From: Chthoniobacter sp.
GTDB lineage: Bacteria > Verrucomicrobiota > Verrucomicrobiia > Chthoniobacterales > Chthoniobacteraceae
Assembly (NCBI GenBank): GCA_021414005.1
Contig: JAIOPH010000034.1
Span: forward strand, 62,001 to 126,000
Length of the DNA stretch: 64,000 bases
Direction of reading: 5' to 3'
The stretch's first letter is position 1; every line of letters starts with the position of its first letter. The translations under genes and the position numbers were made by a program. Positions 35,331 to 43,556 of the stretch are shown piece by piece. The notes beneath the pieces are model-generated. The model did not search any database. It was given only the letters and a program-made list of their open reading frames with translations, and was not told the origin of the DNA.

Positions 35331-35498
35331 ATGAACAATTCCTGCCGCATCCTCCTGCTCGCCGCCCTCGCCATCACCTTCCCCGCCTGCGCCAGCCGTA
35401 AACCCAAATCCTCCGCGCACCTTTACTCCGGCGACGCCCCGACCATCAAATATTCCAACAAACCCGAAAACGCTGGCGGACGCCTCCACACCTACTGA
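35331..35498 (+). CDS. 55-residue predicted lipoprotein
   Basis: A short gene. The product begins MNNSCRILLLAALAITFPAC: a signal peptide with lipobox TFPAC. The mature chain of 36 residues is polar (ASRKPKSSAHLYSGDAP, then KPENAGGRLHTY) without a known domain. A promoter-like pair 7 nt upstream, the full signal peptide and strong G/C third-position bias support expression. Its last 7 nt overlap the 3' end of the convergent trpD gene. Confidence 0.65.
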   Translation: MNNSCRILLLAALAITFPACASRKPKSSAHLYSGDAPTIKYSNKPENAGGRLHTY

Positions 35499-36532
35499 CC
35501 CGCCACTGACGCGAAAGCCTGCAACGCCCGCAGCTTCGCCAGCGCGCGACCACTCGCCACCTGCTCCCCCGCCAGTTCCAGCCCCGCCGCCACACTCGCC
35601 GCCTGCCCCGCCACCACAAACCCCGCCGCGGCATTCAGCAGTACCAGATCGCGCCGCGGCCCCGTGTCCGTTCCGTCAAGAATTCCGATCAGAATCCCCG
35701 CATTTTCCGCGCAATCCCCGCCCCGCAGCGCCGCCAGCGGACACGCCGACAGCCCCACTTCCTCGGGTCGCAGCGTGAACTCCTCCACCCGCCCCTCCGC
35801 CACAGCGCACACCGCGTTCGGGCCGTTCAGCGACAGCTCATCCATCCCGCTGCCATGCACCGCCCACGCCCGCGTGCGCCCCAGCCGTAGCAGCGTTTCT
35901 GCATACTTCGGCAGCAGCACCGGCGAAAAAATACCCACCAACTGAAACGGCGGCCGCGCCGGATTGAGCAGCGGTCCGAGCAGATTAAAAATCGTCGGAA
36001 TGCCCTCCGCCGCCAGCGCCCGCCGCACCGGCGCAATCGCCCGGAACGCCGGATGATACCCCGGCGCGAACACGAACCCCAGCCCGTGCACCTCCACACA
36101 CCGTCGCAACTCCGCCGGCGGCAAATCGATCCGCACCCCCAGCGCCTCCAGCACATCCGCCCCGCCGCTCCGGCTCGTAATCGCCCGGTTCCCATGCTTC
36201 ACCACGCATACCCCGCCCGCCGCGAGGAGAAACATCGCCGTCGTCGAAACATTGAAAAGCTCCAGCCGATCACCGCCCGTTCCGCAAACATCCAGCATCG
36301 GCCCCGGCAACCGCGCTGCGTCCAACCCCGGCTCCACCGCTCGCGCCAGCAGCGCCTGGACAAACGCCGCCATCTCCGCCGCCGTCTCCCCCTTCCCCCG
36401 CAGCGCTTTGAGAAAATCCCCCTTTTCCTCGTCCGGCACCTCCGCCGACACCAAACCCACCACTGCCGCATCCACCAGCTCCGCCGTCAAATCGGAGCCA
36501 GTCAGCAGATGGGCGGTCAGTTCGTGCAGCAT
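35492..36532 (-). CDS. trpD: Anthranilate phosphoribosyltransferase
   Basis: A 346-residue enzyme joining anthranilate to PRPP, the second step of tryptophan synthesis. The PRPP-binding motif DVCGTGGD, the VSTTAMFLLAAGGVCVVKHGNRAITSRSGGADVLEALG segment (anthranilate and Mg sites) and the family region TIFNLLGPLLNPARPPFQLVGIF are intact. It stands alone rather than in a trp operon; trpF is found separately at about 58 kb. A TTGCCG-17-TAAAGC pair ends 6 nt before the ATG. Confidence 0.96.
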   Translation of the reverse strand: MLHELTAHLLTGSDLTAELVDAAVVGLVSAEVPDEEKGDFLKALRGKGETAAEMAAFVQALLARAVEPGLDAARLPGPMLDVCGTGGDRLELFNVSTTAMFLLAAGGVCVVKHGNRAITSRSGGADVLEALGVRIDLPPAELRRCVEVHGLGFVFAPGYHPAFRAIAPVRRALAAEGIPTIFNLLGPLLNPARPPFQLVGIFSPVLLPKYAETLLRLGRTRAWAVHGSGMDELSLNGPNAVCAVAEGRVEEFTLRPEEVGLSACPLAALRGGDCAENAGILIGILDGTDTGPRRDLVLLNAAAGFVVAGQAASVAAGLELAGEQVASGRALAKLRALQAFASVAGQ

Positions 36533-36538
36533 CCCGCC

Positions 36539-36567
36539 GCTTTATCCCGCCCGCCCGCGCACGGCAA
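36539..36567 (-). promoter_or_regulatory. Candidate promoter of trpD
   Basis: Minus-strand TTGCCG (36562-36567), 17-bp spacer, TAAAGC (36539-36544), ending 6 nt before the ATG at 36532, which leaves essentially no 5' leader for attenuation. Confidence 0.45.
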
Positions 36568-36593
36568 GCCCCCCGGAAAATGACGGACACCCG

Positions 36594-38042
36594 CTAAGCC
36601 AGAAACCCGAGTGGAGCGCCGCTGCCGGCGTAGAAATTGCCGATGTTCGGCAGGATCAGCGGGAGGCTGGAGGTGGGGACGCCGAGCCAGAGCGCCATTT
36701 CGGCGAAGAACTGGTCGCAGCTCGTCGTCGGGATGAGCCGCCCGCGGCCGGTGTCGAGCGGGTTCACTTCGGGACCGCTGTCCGGGTTCACCGCGAGGCT
36801 CGGGTAGCTGCCGTAAATTTTCCGTCCGAGCACGCTGCCGCCGACGACATACGCGTTGCCGCCCCAGGCGTGGTCGGAGCCCTGGCTGTTGCTCGTGAGC
36901 GTGCGGCCAAAGTCGGACGCGGAAAAAATTGTGACGTTAGGCTGCACGCCGAGCAGGCCGAGCTGCGTCCAGAACGCACCGAGCGCGGCGTCGATCTCGG
37001 GGAGCATCGCGGCCTGGAGCGCGAGGGTGTTACTGTGGTGATCCCAGCCGCCGCGGTTCACAAAAAAAGTCTGCCGTACCGCGCCGAGGGCGGTGCGGCC
37101 GGCGATGGCTTTCGCGACCTGCTGGAGCTGGCGGCCCACGCTGGTGTTGGGGAAAACGACGTTGCCCGGCAGCGCGCCGGCGGTGGCCGTGGAGTAGAGC
37201 GCGTAGGCGTCACGCGCACCGCGGCGTTTCTTTTGAAAGGTCTGCTGGAGCAGGTTCGTGTATTCGAGCGCGAGCTGGCTGTCGATGGCCCCGCTCGTCG
37301 CGTCCACAAAGGCGTTCGCCGCATAGTCCTGCGCGTATCCGCTGAGCGCCACGGCTCCGCCGGTCGGGTCGTTGTCGTTGCCGGAATCGACGGCGTATTC
37401 CGCGTCGGTCACGCCGGTCTGCCACACGTTGCTGCCATCGGTGGAAATGTTCATCGAGACGGTCTGGGTGGCGTTCACGCTCTTGATGAGGTCCGCCATT
37501 TTCCCCGCCCAGCCCACGCCCGAACGACTGTGCGGCACGCTGGTCTGCCATTGCTCGATCTGGTCGCTGTGGGAGTAAAGGCCGAGCGGCAGGCGCTTCG
37601 TGGCTTGCGCGACTTGCGTGCGGTTCAGCACCGGCTCAATAAGCGTGCCGACGTTCGCCACGAAGGCCGCGTTCCCGCTTTCAAACAGCGCCGCGAGCTG
37701 CGGCATTCCGCCATGCACACCAAAGGTGCGGCCCGGCGTGTTCGTGGGATGAATCTCGGTGAGCTGCGCCTGGCCGAGCGCGAGGTCGGAGCGGCTCGCG
37801 GTGTATTCGGCAAAGGCGCTCGCCGCCGTGGCGGAGGCACCGCTGTAAGGCGTGAGCATGTTAAAACTGTCATTGCCGCCCGACTGAAAGATGCAGACGA
37901 GCGCGCGGTACTGGCCGGCCGTCGGTGCAGTCACCGCGGCCACGCTGCCCGCTAGCCGGAGGTTGAGCAGCGTACTCAAGATGGGGATGCTGCTGACGGC
38001 GGCGCAGCTCGCCTGGCCGAGGAATTGGCGACGTGTTTTCAT
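36594..38042 (-). CDS. DUF1501 protein, Tat-exported
   Basis: A 482-residue protein of the DUF1501 family (alkaline-phosphatase-like fold). The N-terminus MKTRRQFLGQASCAAVSS is a twin-arginine signal. Then YRALVCIFQSGGNDSFNML, the family's metal-site start, and the C-terminal IFSASDFGRTLTSNSQGSDHAWGGNAYVVGG with the conserved DFGRT and DHAWG motifs that complete the site. It follows a DUF1800 gene by 7 bp; the pair is a hallmark of Planctomycetes and Verrucomicrobia and is thought to act together in the cell envelope. Molecular function is unknown. Confidence 0.9.
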   Translation of the reverse strand: MKTRRQFLGQASCAAVSSIPILSTLLNLRLAGSVAAVTAPTAGQYRALVCIFQSGGNDSFNMLTPYSGASATAASAFAEYTASRSDLALGQAQLTEIHPTNTPGRTFGVHGGMPQLAALFESGNAAFVANVGTLIEPVLNRTQVAQATKRLPLGLYSHSDQIEQWQTSVPHSRSGVGWAGKMADLIKSVNATQTVSMNISTDGSNVWQTGVTDAEYAVDSGNDNDPTGGAVALSGYAQDYAANAFVDATSGAIDSQLALEYTNLLQQTFQKKRRGARDAYALYSTATAGALPGNVVFPNTSVGRQLQQVAKAIAGRTALGAVRQTFFVNRGGWDHHSNTLALQAAMLPEIDAALGAFWTQLGLLGVQPNVTIFSASDFGRTLTSNSQGSDHAWGGNAYVVGGSVLGRKIYGSYPSLAVNPDSGPEVNPLDTGRGRLIPTTSCDQFFAEMALWLGVPTSSLPLILPNIGNFYAGSGAPLGFLA

Positions 38043-38049
38043 GGGATGG

Positions 38050-40623
38050 TCAGCGTTGCACGGCGAAATCCGCGCTGGTGGTGATGAGGTAGATGCCGAG
38101 CTGGAGCCGGCGGATGTGCCAGTCGTAACCGCCGGGGAAGATGCGCAGCATCGCTTCGCGAATGAGCTGGAAATTGCGCGGCGCGAGCGTGCCGCCGGTG
38201 AGCGCGAGGTCGAGCCGGCGGATGAGCAGGTCGGGATCGGGATTGGGCAGGCCGGGCGGGTAGTGTTCGTCCGGTGGGACCACGCCGGCATTGAGCAGCA
38301 TCTCGGTCGTGAGGTTCAGCTTCACTACGCGCTCGGGCTGCGCGGTGCCCCAGCGGTGCAGTCCGCCCTCGATCGCGTTGAAGAAATAGTTCGGCGCCTT
38401 TACGCCGGACGACGCGTTGATGATCTGCAGCTCGGGCGCGACCAGCCCGGCCTGGGTGAGCGCGCCCGGCGGTGCGTAGGCGGGCAGGTAGAAGTTGAAA
38501 ACGCTCGGGCTTTTCAGCGGCTCCTCGACGTGGTCGATGTTAAACGCATCGAGGTAGTACCAGCCCTCCTGACTGGCGGCGTTGAAGGCGCGGGCAAAGT
38601 TCACGCATTTCAAAAACGGCTCGCGCAGCTTGCCAAAAGTCGGGTTGGTCAGCGCCACGCCATCGCGTGCCTCGGGGTCGAGGAGGATCTGTTTCACCAC
38701 CGCCTGCATGTCGCCGCGCACACCCGCGCCGTTGTTCGCAAATTTCGCCGATACCCGTCCGATGTAGGCGGGCGAAGGATTCGACGTGATCAGCCGCTGG
38801 ATGAGCTGGCGCGCGAGGAAGGGGCCGGCGTTCGGATGGTTGAAGAGATTGTCGATCGCCGCATCCACGTCGAGCAGCGTGGCATACGGGCTGTTCGGCA
38901 GATTGTGCGCGGTGCGCTGCGGAGTCGTGGTGCCGAGAAGGAGAGTCTTCGGCCCGAGATCGTGTTCCTCGTCGAACGCGATCATCGGCTTGGTGAAGTC
39001 GGTCGAGTAGCCGCCGAAGTCGGAATCCCAGTGCGAGAGGCCGGTGAAGACGCGCGCGAATTCCGTGATGTTGGCGTTCGAGTAAGTCGGGATTGGCTGG
39101 CCCTGCGCGTCGAGCTGGCGCGAGCCGTCCGGGTTCAGCATCCACAGCCCGATGCTGAAAAGCTGCATCACCTCACGCGCGTAGTTTTCGTCCGGGAAAG
39201 TCTTCGCCACCGGGTCCGGTTTGCGGTTCCCGAGATGGCTAAGGTAAAGGCCCATGCACGGATGCACGGACACGTCGTAGAGCAGGTCGCGGAAGTTGCC
39301 GAAGGCGCGCGTGAGCAGCATGTCGTAGTAGGCCGCCATGCCCTCGGGATTCGTGGCGAGCGTCTCCATGCGGTCCGAAATCACGTAGATCTGCGATAGC
39401 GCAAAACCCACGCGCTGCCGCAGCGGATCGGGAAGCTGCGAGGCCGCGGCGTCGGGCCGCAGCTTCGGCACGCCCATCGCGCGGCCCCACCACGCGTTTT
39501 GCTTGGTGTCGTTGTAAATCTCGGCGCTGCCGGGCTGCGCGGCCTGCCACTGCACCATCGGGCGGAGCAGGCCGATGGGCCGCGCGAACTGGTCATCAAT
39601 CCACGCGCCAAACGTCGTCCCCATCAGCTCCTCCACGTTCTCGGGGATGTGATTTCCATTGGTGTCCTGATCCGGCCCAAACGCCGCCTGAATCAAAAAG
39701 CGCGCCGCCTCTTTCCGCGACGGACCGCTCGCTGCGGTTTCGTTGAAAAGCGATACCGTGCCCGCGTTTTGCGCCCCGACGCTGTAGCCCGCACCGGCCA
39801 GCACCGTGAGCGTGATCGTCTCGGTCGGTTCGCCGTCATTGGCGTCGGCGACCGGCTGGATCTCGACAAACGCCTCGCGCTGGCCCGGCCCGAGCGTGAC
39901 CACATTGCCGGTGCTCGAAGTCGTGTAGTCCGGGCCGCGCGTGGCCGTGCCACTGAACGCGACATTGACCGTGAGCGGCTGCAACCCGCCCGCGCGCCGC
40001 ACCACGAGCACCGCCGGATCGGGCCAGCGCTCGGAACACGTATCGTCATACATGCCGACCGTGATGGTGTTTGCCGCCGTGAGCCCCGCCGGGATGCGCG
40101 CCGAGTCGAGCGTATCGGAGCGCTCCGTCCGCGTCCGCGCCGCGTCGAACCCGAGCGCGCGCTCCTCCCAGTCCGAGATGCCATCGCCATCGCTGTCCAC
40201 ATCCGCCGCGCGCAGCCGGAAAAAACCGGTGGGCGCGCCGCCGGGCGCGAGTTGCAACTCCGTTGGCCCGCCCTCGCCGAGCATGTCCGGCCCGAGCGCC
40301 GTCCACGTCCCCGCGCCGAGCGCCGGCTTGGTCTCCAGCGTGTATTTTTTTCCCGCCAGCCCCGTCCACCCGGCGAAAAGCGACACGCCATCCGTCGTCA
40401 GATGCAGCCCCGGAAATGACGCGCCATCACGCGGGTTCGTCCCCGCGGCGCTCTCCAGCGCATTGCTCCATCCGTCGCCATCCGCATCGCCTGCCGCGGG
40501 TAGCCCCGAAGCGCCGAAGATCATCTCCCAGACATCGCTCTGCTGGTTGCCGTTGAGGTCCAGCGCCCGACCGGAAACGGCGAGGGCGCAAACGATGACA
40601 AATGTCCAGAGGGGGGCTTTCAT
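38050..40623 (-). CDS. DUF1800 protein with Ca-binding repeats and Calx-beta-like domain
   Basis: An 857-residue secreted protein. Signal peptide 1-20 (MKAPLWTFVIVCALAVSGRA). The N-terminal part has thrombospondin-type-3-like Asp-rich repeats (DADGDGWSNALE; DVDSDGDGISDWEE) that bind calcium, then a Calx-beta-like domain (LTVNVAFSGTATRGPDYT...VTLGPGQREAFVEI). The DUF1800 domain follows from about residue 320: RKEAARFLIQAAFGP, LSQIYVISDR, KTFPDENYAREVMQLFSIGLW and the C-terminal RRLQLGIYLITTSADFAVQR. Upstream partner of the DUF1501 gene. Start chosen for the signal peptide; a longer open frame upstream is antisense to ald. Confidence 0.9.
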   Translation of the reverse strand: MKAPLWTFVIVCALAVSGRALDLNGNQQSDVWEMIFGASGLPAAGDADGDGWSNALESAAGTNPRDGASFPGLHLTTDGVSLFAGWTGLAGKKYTLETKPALGAGTWTALGPDMLGEGGPTELQLAPGGAPTGFFRLRAADVDSDGDGISDWEERALGFDAARTRTERSDTLDSARIPAGLTAANTITVGMYDDTCSERWPDPAVLVVRRAGGLQPLTVNVAFSGTATRGPDYTTSSTGNVVTLGPGQREAFVEIQPVADANDGEPTETITLTVLAGAGYSVGAQNAGTVSLFNETAASGPSRKEAARFLIQAAFGPDQDTNGNHIPENVEELMGTTFGAWIDDQFARPIGLLRPMVQWQAAQPGSAEIYNDTKQNAWWGRAMGVPKLRPDAAASQLPDPLRQRVGFALSQIYVISDRMETLATNPEGMAAYYDMLLTRAFGNFRDLLYDVSVHPCMGLYLSHLGNRKPDPVAKTFPDENYAREVMQLFSIGLWMLNPDGSRQLDAQGQPIPTYSNANITEFARVFTGLSHWDSDFGGYSTDFTKPMIAFDEEHDLGPKTLLLGTTTPQRTAHNLPNSPYATLLDVDAAIDNLFNHPNAGPFLARQLIQRLITSNPSPAYIGRVSAKFANNGAGVRGDMQAVVKQILLDPEARDGVALTNPTFGKLREPFLKCVNFARAFNAASQEGWYYLDAFNIDHVEEPLKSPSVFNFYLPAYAPPGALTQAGLVAPELQIINASSGVKAPNYFFNAIEGGLHRWGTAQPERVVKLNLTTEMLLNAGVVPPDEHYPPGLPNPDPDLLIRRLDLALTGGTLAPRNFQLIREAMLRIFPGGYDWHIRRLQLGIYLITTSADFAVQR

Positions 40624-40631
40624 GGCGCGGG

Positions 40632-40660
40632 AAACTTGTCCGCGAAAGTGGAAGGTGCAA
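40632..40660 (-). promoter_or_regulatory. Candidate promoter of the DUF1800-DUF1501 pair
   Basis: Minus-strand TTGCAC (40655-40660), 17-bp spacer, AAGTTT (40632-40637), ending 8 nt before the ATG at 40623. The -10 is poor but the geometry matches the other cases. Confidence 0.35.
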
Positions 40661-40788
40661 CCAATTTGAACCCCGTAGGCCCCGAGAGGTACGCACGGAT
40701 CACACGCCCGCTCTCGCGCGGACGCAAAGCACCGCTGTGGCTTGCGGTCTGGCCTTGTTTTCGGACGGAAAAGGCGGAGAAGGGAGGC

Positions 40789-41913
40789 ATGATTATTGGC
40801 ATTCCGAAAGAAACGAAGGCGCAGGAAAATCGGGTGGGGCTGCTGCCGGGCGCGGCGTATCAGCTCACGCGGCACGGGCACACGGTGCTGGTGGAAAAAA
40901 ATGCGGGCACCGGCTCGGGTTACGCGGATGAGGATTATGTGAAGGCGGGCGCGCAGATGGTGGAGAAACATGCGGAGGTTTTCGAGCGGGCGGAGATGAT
41001 CGTGAAGGTGAAGGAGCCGCTGCCCGACGATTACCCGCTGCTGCGCGCGGAGCAGATTCTTTTCACCTATCTGCACCTCGCCGCAAGCAAGCCGCTGACG
41101 GAGGCGCTGGCCAGGGCGCGGGTGACGGCGATCGCGTATGAAACCGTGGAGGTGAACCGCCGGTTGCCGCTTCTGGAGCCGATGAGCGAGATCGCGGGGC
41201 GCATGTCCATCATCATGGGCGGCTACTTTCTGGCGAAGCACAACGGCGGCAAAGGCGTGCTGCTCGGCGGGGTGCCGGGCGTGCTGCCGGGGAAGGTCAT
41301 CGTAATCGGCGGCGGCTCCGCTGGCGTCAATGCGGCGCGCATGGCCACGGGCCTCGGCGCGGACGTGACGATCCTCGAGGTGGATGTGGAGCGGATGCGC
41401 TTCCTCGACATCACGATGCAGACGGCGCACACGCTTTACTCCAGCCCGGCGCATTTGCTGGAACTGATGCCGACGGTGGACCTGCTCATCGGCGCGGTGC
41501 TGGTGCCGGGGGCCAAGGCGCCGAAGCTGATCACGCGCGACATGCTGCGGATGATGAAGCCGGGAAGCGTGCTGGTGGACATCGCGATCGATCAGGGCGG
41601 CTGCGTGGAAACGTCGCGCCCGACCACGCATCACGATCCGATCTTTGTGGAGGAAGATGTGACGCATTACTGCGTGGCGAATATGCCGGCGGCCTACGCC
41701 CGCACGGCCACGCAGGCACTGACGAATGTGACCTACCGCTACATCGAGACGCTGGCCGATCACGGGGTTCCGGGGGCGTTCGAGCGCGATCCGCATCTGC
41801 TCGGGGGATTGAATCTGATCGACGGCAAGATCACCTGCCGCGCGGTGGCTGAGGCGCATGGGTTGCCGTTCGCGGATTTCTCCGTGCGAACGATGCCGCC
41901 GCTGGGGCTGTAA
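40789..41913 (+). CDS. ald: Alanine dehydrogenase
   Basis: A 374-residue NAD-dependent enzyme interconverting L-alanine and pyruvate plus ammonia. It begins MIIGIPKETKAQENRVGLLPGAA with the conserved Arg, has VKVKEPLPDDYPLLR (catalytic Lys and Glu region), YLHLAASKPLTEAL with the active-site His and a Rossmann motif VIVIGGGSAGVNAA. DIAIDQGGCVETSRPTTHHDPI contains the catalytic Asp. Purine-rich GGAG lies 9 nt before the ATG, so this gene, unlike several neighbours, has a normal ribosome-binding site. Convergent with phoU, 5 bp apart. Confidence 0.96.
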   Translation: MIIGIPKETKAQENRVGLLPGAAYQLTRHGHTVLVEKNAGTGSGYADEDYVKAGAQMVEKHAEVFERAEMIVKVKEPLPDDYPLLRAEQILFTYLHLAASKPLTEALARARVTAIAYETVEVNRRLPLLEPMSEIAGRMSIIMGGYFLAKHNGGKGVLLGGVPGVLPGKVIVIGGGSAGVNAARMATGLGADVTILEVDVERMRFLDITMQTAHTLYSSPAHLLELMPTVDLLIGAVLVPGAKAPKLITRDMLRMMKPGSVLVDIAIDQGGCVETSRPTTHHDPIFVEEDVTHYCVANMPAAYARTATQALTNVTYRYIETLADHGVPGAFERDPHLLGGLNLIDGKITCRAVAEAHGLPFADFSVRTMPPLGL

Positions 41914-41918
41914 GCAGG

Positions 41919-42608
41919 CTACTCCCCTGCCCCGCCGGGCACGGGCTGCTTGAGCGCCGGATCGTGGCGAATGTCGCGGCCGCGGTTCAGGTAGAAGACT
42001 TCCTCGGCGATGTTCGTGGCGTGGTCGGCCACGCGCTCGATGGCACCGGAGATGGTCATCAGCTTGAGCGCGCGGGTGATCGTCTGCGGGCTCTCGATCA
42101 TGTAGCTGGTCAGTTCGCGGGCGAGTTGCTTGTTGATCGCATCGACGGAGCGGTCGCGGGCGATGATCTCGACGGCGAGTTCATTGTTGCCATCCACGTA
42201 GGCAGTGATGCTGTCGCGCAACATCTCATGCGCGATGTCGGCCATGAGCGGGATGTCGATGAGCGGCTTGAGCAACGGCTCGGTGTTCAGTTCGCGCGCG
42301 CGGCGGGCGATCTTCGTCGCTTGGTCGGCGATGCGCTCGAGGTTGTTGGAAATTTTCGACGCCGTGAGCATGAGCCGGCAGTCGCGCGCGATTGGGCCGT
42401 GAGTTGAGATGTAGGTGACGACCATTTCGTCAATGTGGATTTCGAGTTGGTCGATCTGCTCGTCCTCTGCCTCGACGGTGTCGCATAGCTTGTCATCGCG
42501 TTCGACAAGCGCGCGCATGGCGAGCGCGAGGTTGCGTTCGGTGAGGCCGGACATGAGCAGGAGTTGCTCGCGGATGTCGGCTAATTGTTGTTCCCAGAAT
42601 TGGCTCAT
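41919..42608 (-). CDS. phoU: Phosphate-signalling regulator PhoU
   Basis: A 229-residue, two-repeat helical-bundle protein. Each repeat has the metal-binding E/D-xxxD signature: SKISNNLERIADQATKIARRA and MTISGAIERVADHATNIAEEVFYL. PhoU links PstSCAB to the sensor kinase PhoR and limits phosphate uptake. It is the last gene of the pst cluster, 83 bp behind pstB. Start chosen at MSQFWEQQLADIREQLL, the usual N-terminus. Confidence 0.96.
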   Translation of the reverse strand: MSQFWEQQLADIREQLLLMSGLTERNLALAMRALVERDDKLCDTVEAEDEQIDQLEIHIDEMVVTYISTHGPIARDCRLMLTASKISNNLERIADQATKIARRARELNTEPLLKPLIDIPLMADIAHEMLRDSITAYVDGNNELAVEIIARDRSVDAINKQLARELTSYMIESPQTITRALKLMTISGAIERVADHATNIAEEVFYLNRGRDIRHDPALKQPVPGGAGE

Positions 42609-42691
42609 GAAAATCGGTGTTCGAAGTTGGAAGATCGGAGTTTGAAAGAAAGGGCGATCTACAATCTCCCATCTTCGATCTCCGAGGAGGT
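42609..42691. repeat. Degenerate GATCGAAG-type repeat between pstB and phoU
   Basis: On the minus strand GGAGATCGAAGATGGGAG is followed after ~40 nt by CTCCGATCTTCC and AACTTCGAACACCGAT. The segments are variants of one short motif in both orientations and could pair as RNA. It has no reading frame of note. Confidence 0.35.
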
Positions 42692-43543
42692 TTAGCCGAA
42701 GCGGCCCGTGATGTAGTCCTCGGTCTGCTTCTGCGCGGGGTTGGTGAAAATCTTCTCGGTCTTGGAATACTCGATGAGTTTCCCGAGGTAGAAGAATGCG
42801 GTCTGATCCGAGCAGCGGCCGGCCTGCTGCATGTTGTGGGTCACGATGACGATGGTGTATTTGCCCTTCAACTGCTGGATGAGTTCCTCGACCTTCGCGG
42901 TCGCGATGGGATCGAGCGCGGCGCACGGCTCGTCCATGAGGAGAATGCTGGGCTCGACGGCAATCGCCCGCGCAATGCACAGCCGCTGCTGCTGGCCGCC
43001 CGAAAGGCCGATGCCGCTGGCGTGCAGACGGTCCTTCACCTCGTCCCAGAGCGCCGCGCCGCGCAGACTTTTTTCCACGACCTCATCAAGCGTGCGCCGG
43101 TCCTTCACGCCTTGGATTTGCAGGCCGTAGGTGATGTTCTCGTAGATGGATTTCGGGAAGGGATTCGATTTCTGGAAGACCATGCCGACTTGCCGGCGGA
43201 GCGCGATCACGTCCACATCGGGGTGGTGAATGTCCACGCCGTGAATGCGGATCTCGCCGCGCCCGATGCGGGCGATGTCCACGAGGTCGTTCATGCGGTT
43301 GAAGCAGCGGAGCAGCGTGGATTTTCCGCAGCCGGACGGGCCAATGAAGGCGGTGACTTTATTCGCGGGAATCTTGATCGTAACGTCGTGCAGCGCCTGG
43401 GATTTGCCGTAGAAAAAGTCGAGGCTCTCGACCTCAATCATCGTCGGAGCCCCAGGATCGGTGGTGTCGTTGGCGGCGGTGGCGCTCGGCATCGGGGTGG
43501 TATCGGTCGGCTTCATGCGAGAATCGGGAACGGCGGCGGTCAT
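42692..43543 (-). CDS. pstB: Phosphate ABC transporter ATP-binding protein
   Basis: A 283-residue ATPase. Walker A GPSGCGKST (68-76), Q-loop VGMVFQKSNPFPKS with the PstB-specific KSNPFP, ABC signature LSGGQQQRLCIARA and Walker B ILLMDEPCAALDP. In most PstB proteins the last reads TSALDP; here Cys-Ala replaces Thr-Ser. The first 34 residues form a Thr/Pro-rich extension; MIEVESL at 43441 is an equally good start. Lies between pstA and phoU. Confidence 0.96.
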   Translation of the reverse strand: MTAAVPDSRMKPTDTTPMPSATAANDTTDPGAPTMIEVESLDFFYGKSQALHDVTIKIPANKVTAFIGPSGCGKSTLLRCFNRMNDLVDIARIGRGEIRIHGVDIHHPDVDVIALRRQVGMVFQKSNPFPKSIYENITYGLQIQGVKDRRTLDEVVEKSLRGAALWDEVKDRLHASGIGLSGGQQQRLCIARAIAVEPSILLMDEPCAALDPIATAKVEELIQQLKGKYTIVIVTHNMQQAGRCSDQTAFFYLGKLIEYSKTEKIFTNPAQKQTEDYITGRFG

Positions 43544-43556
43544 GGCAAGGGATTCA

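Noticed and set aside
40624..41859. Upstream extension of the DUF1800 frame by about 410 codons
   Set aside because: It lies antisense to ald; the signal peptide MKAPLWTFVIV and the promoter at 40632-40660 set the start.
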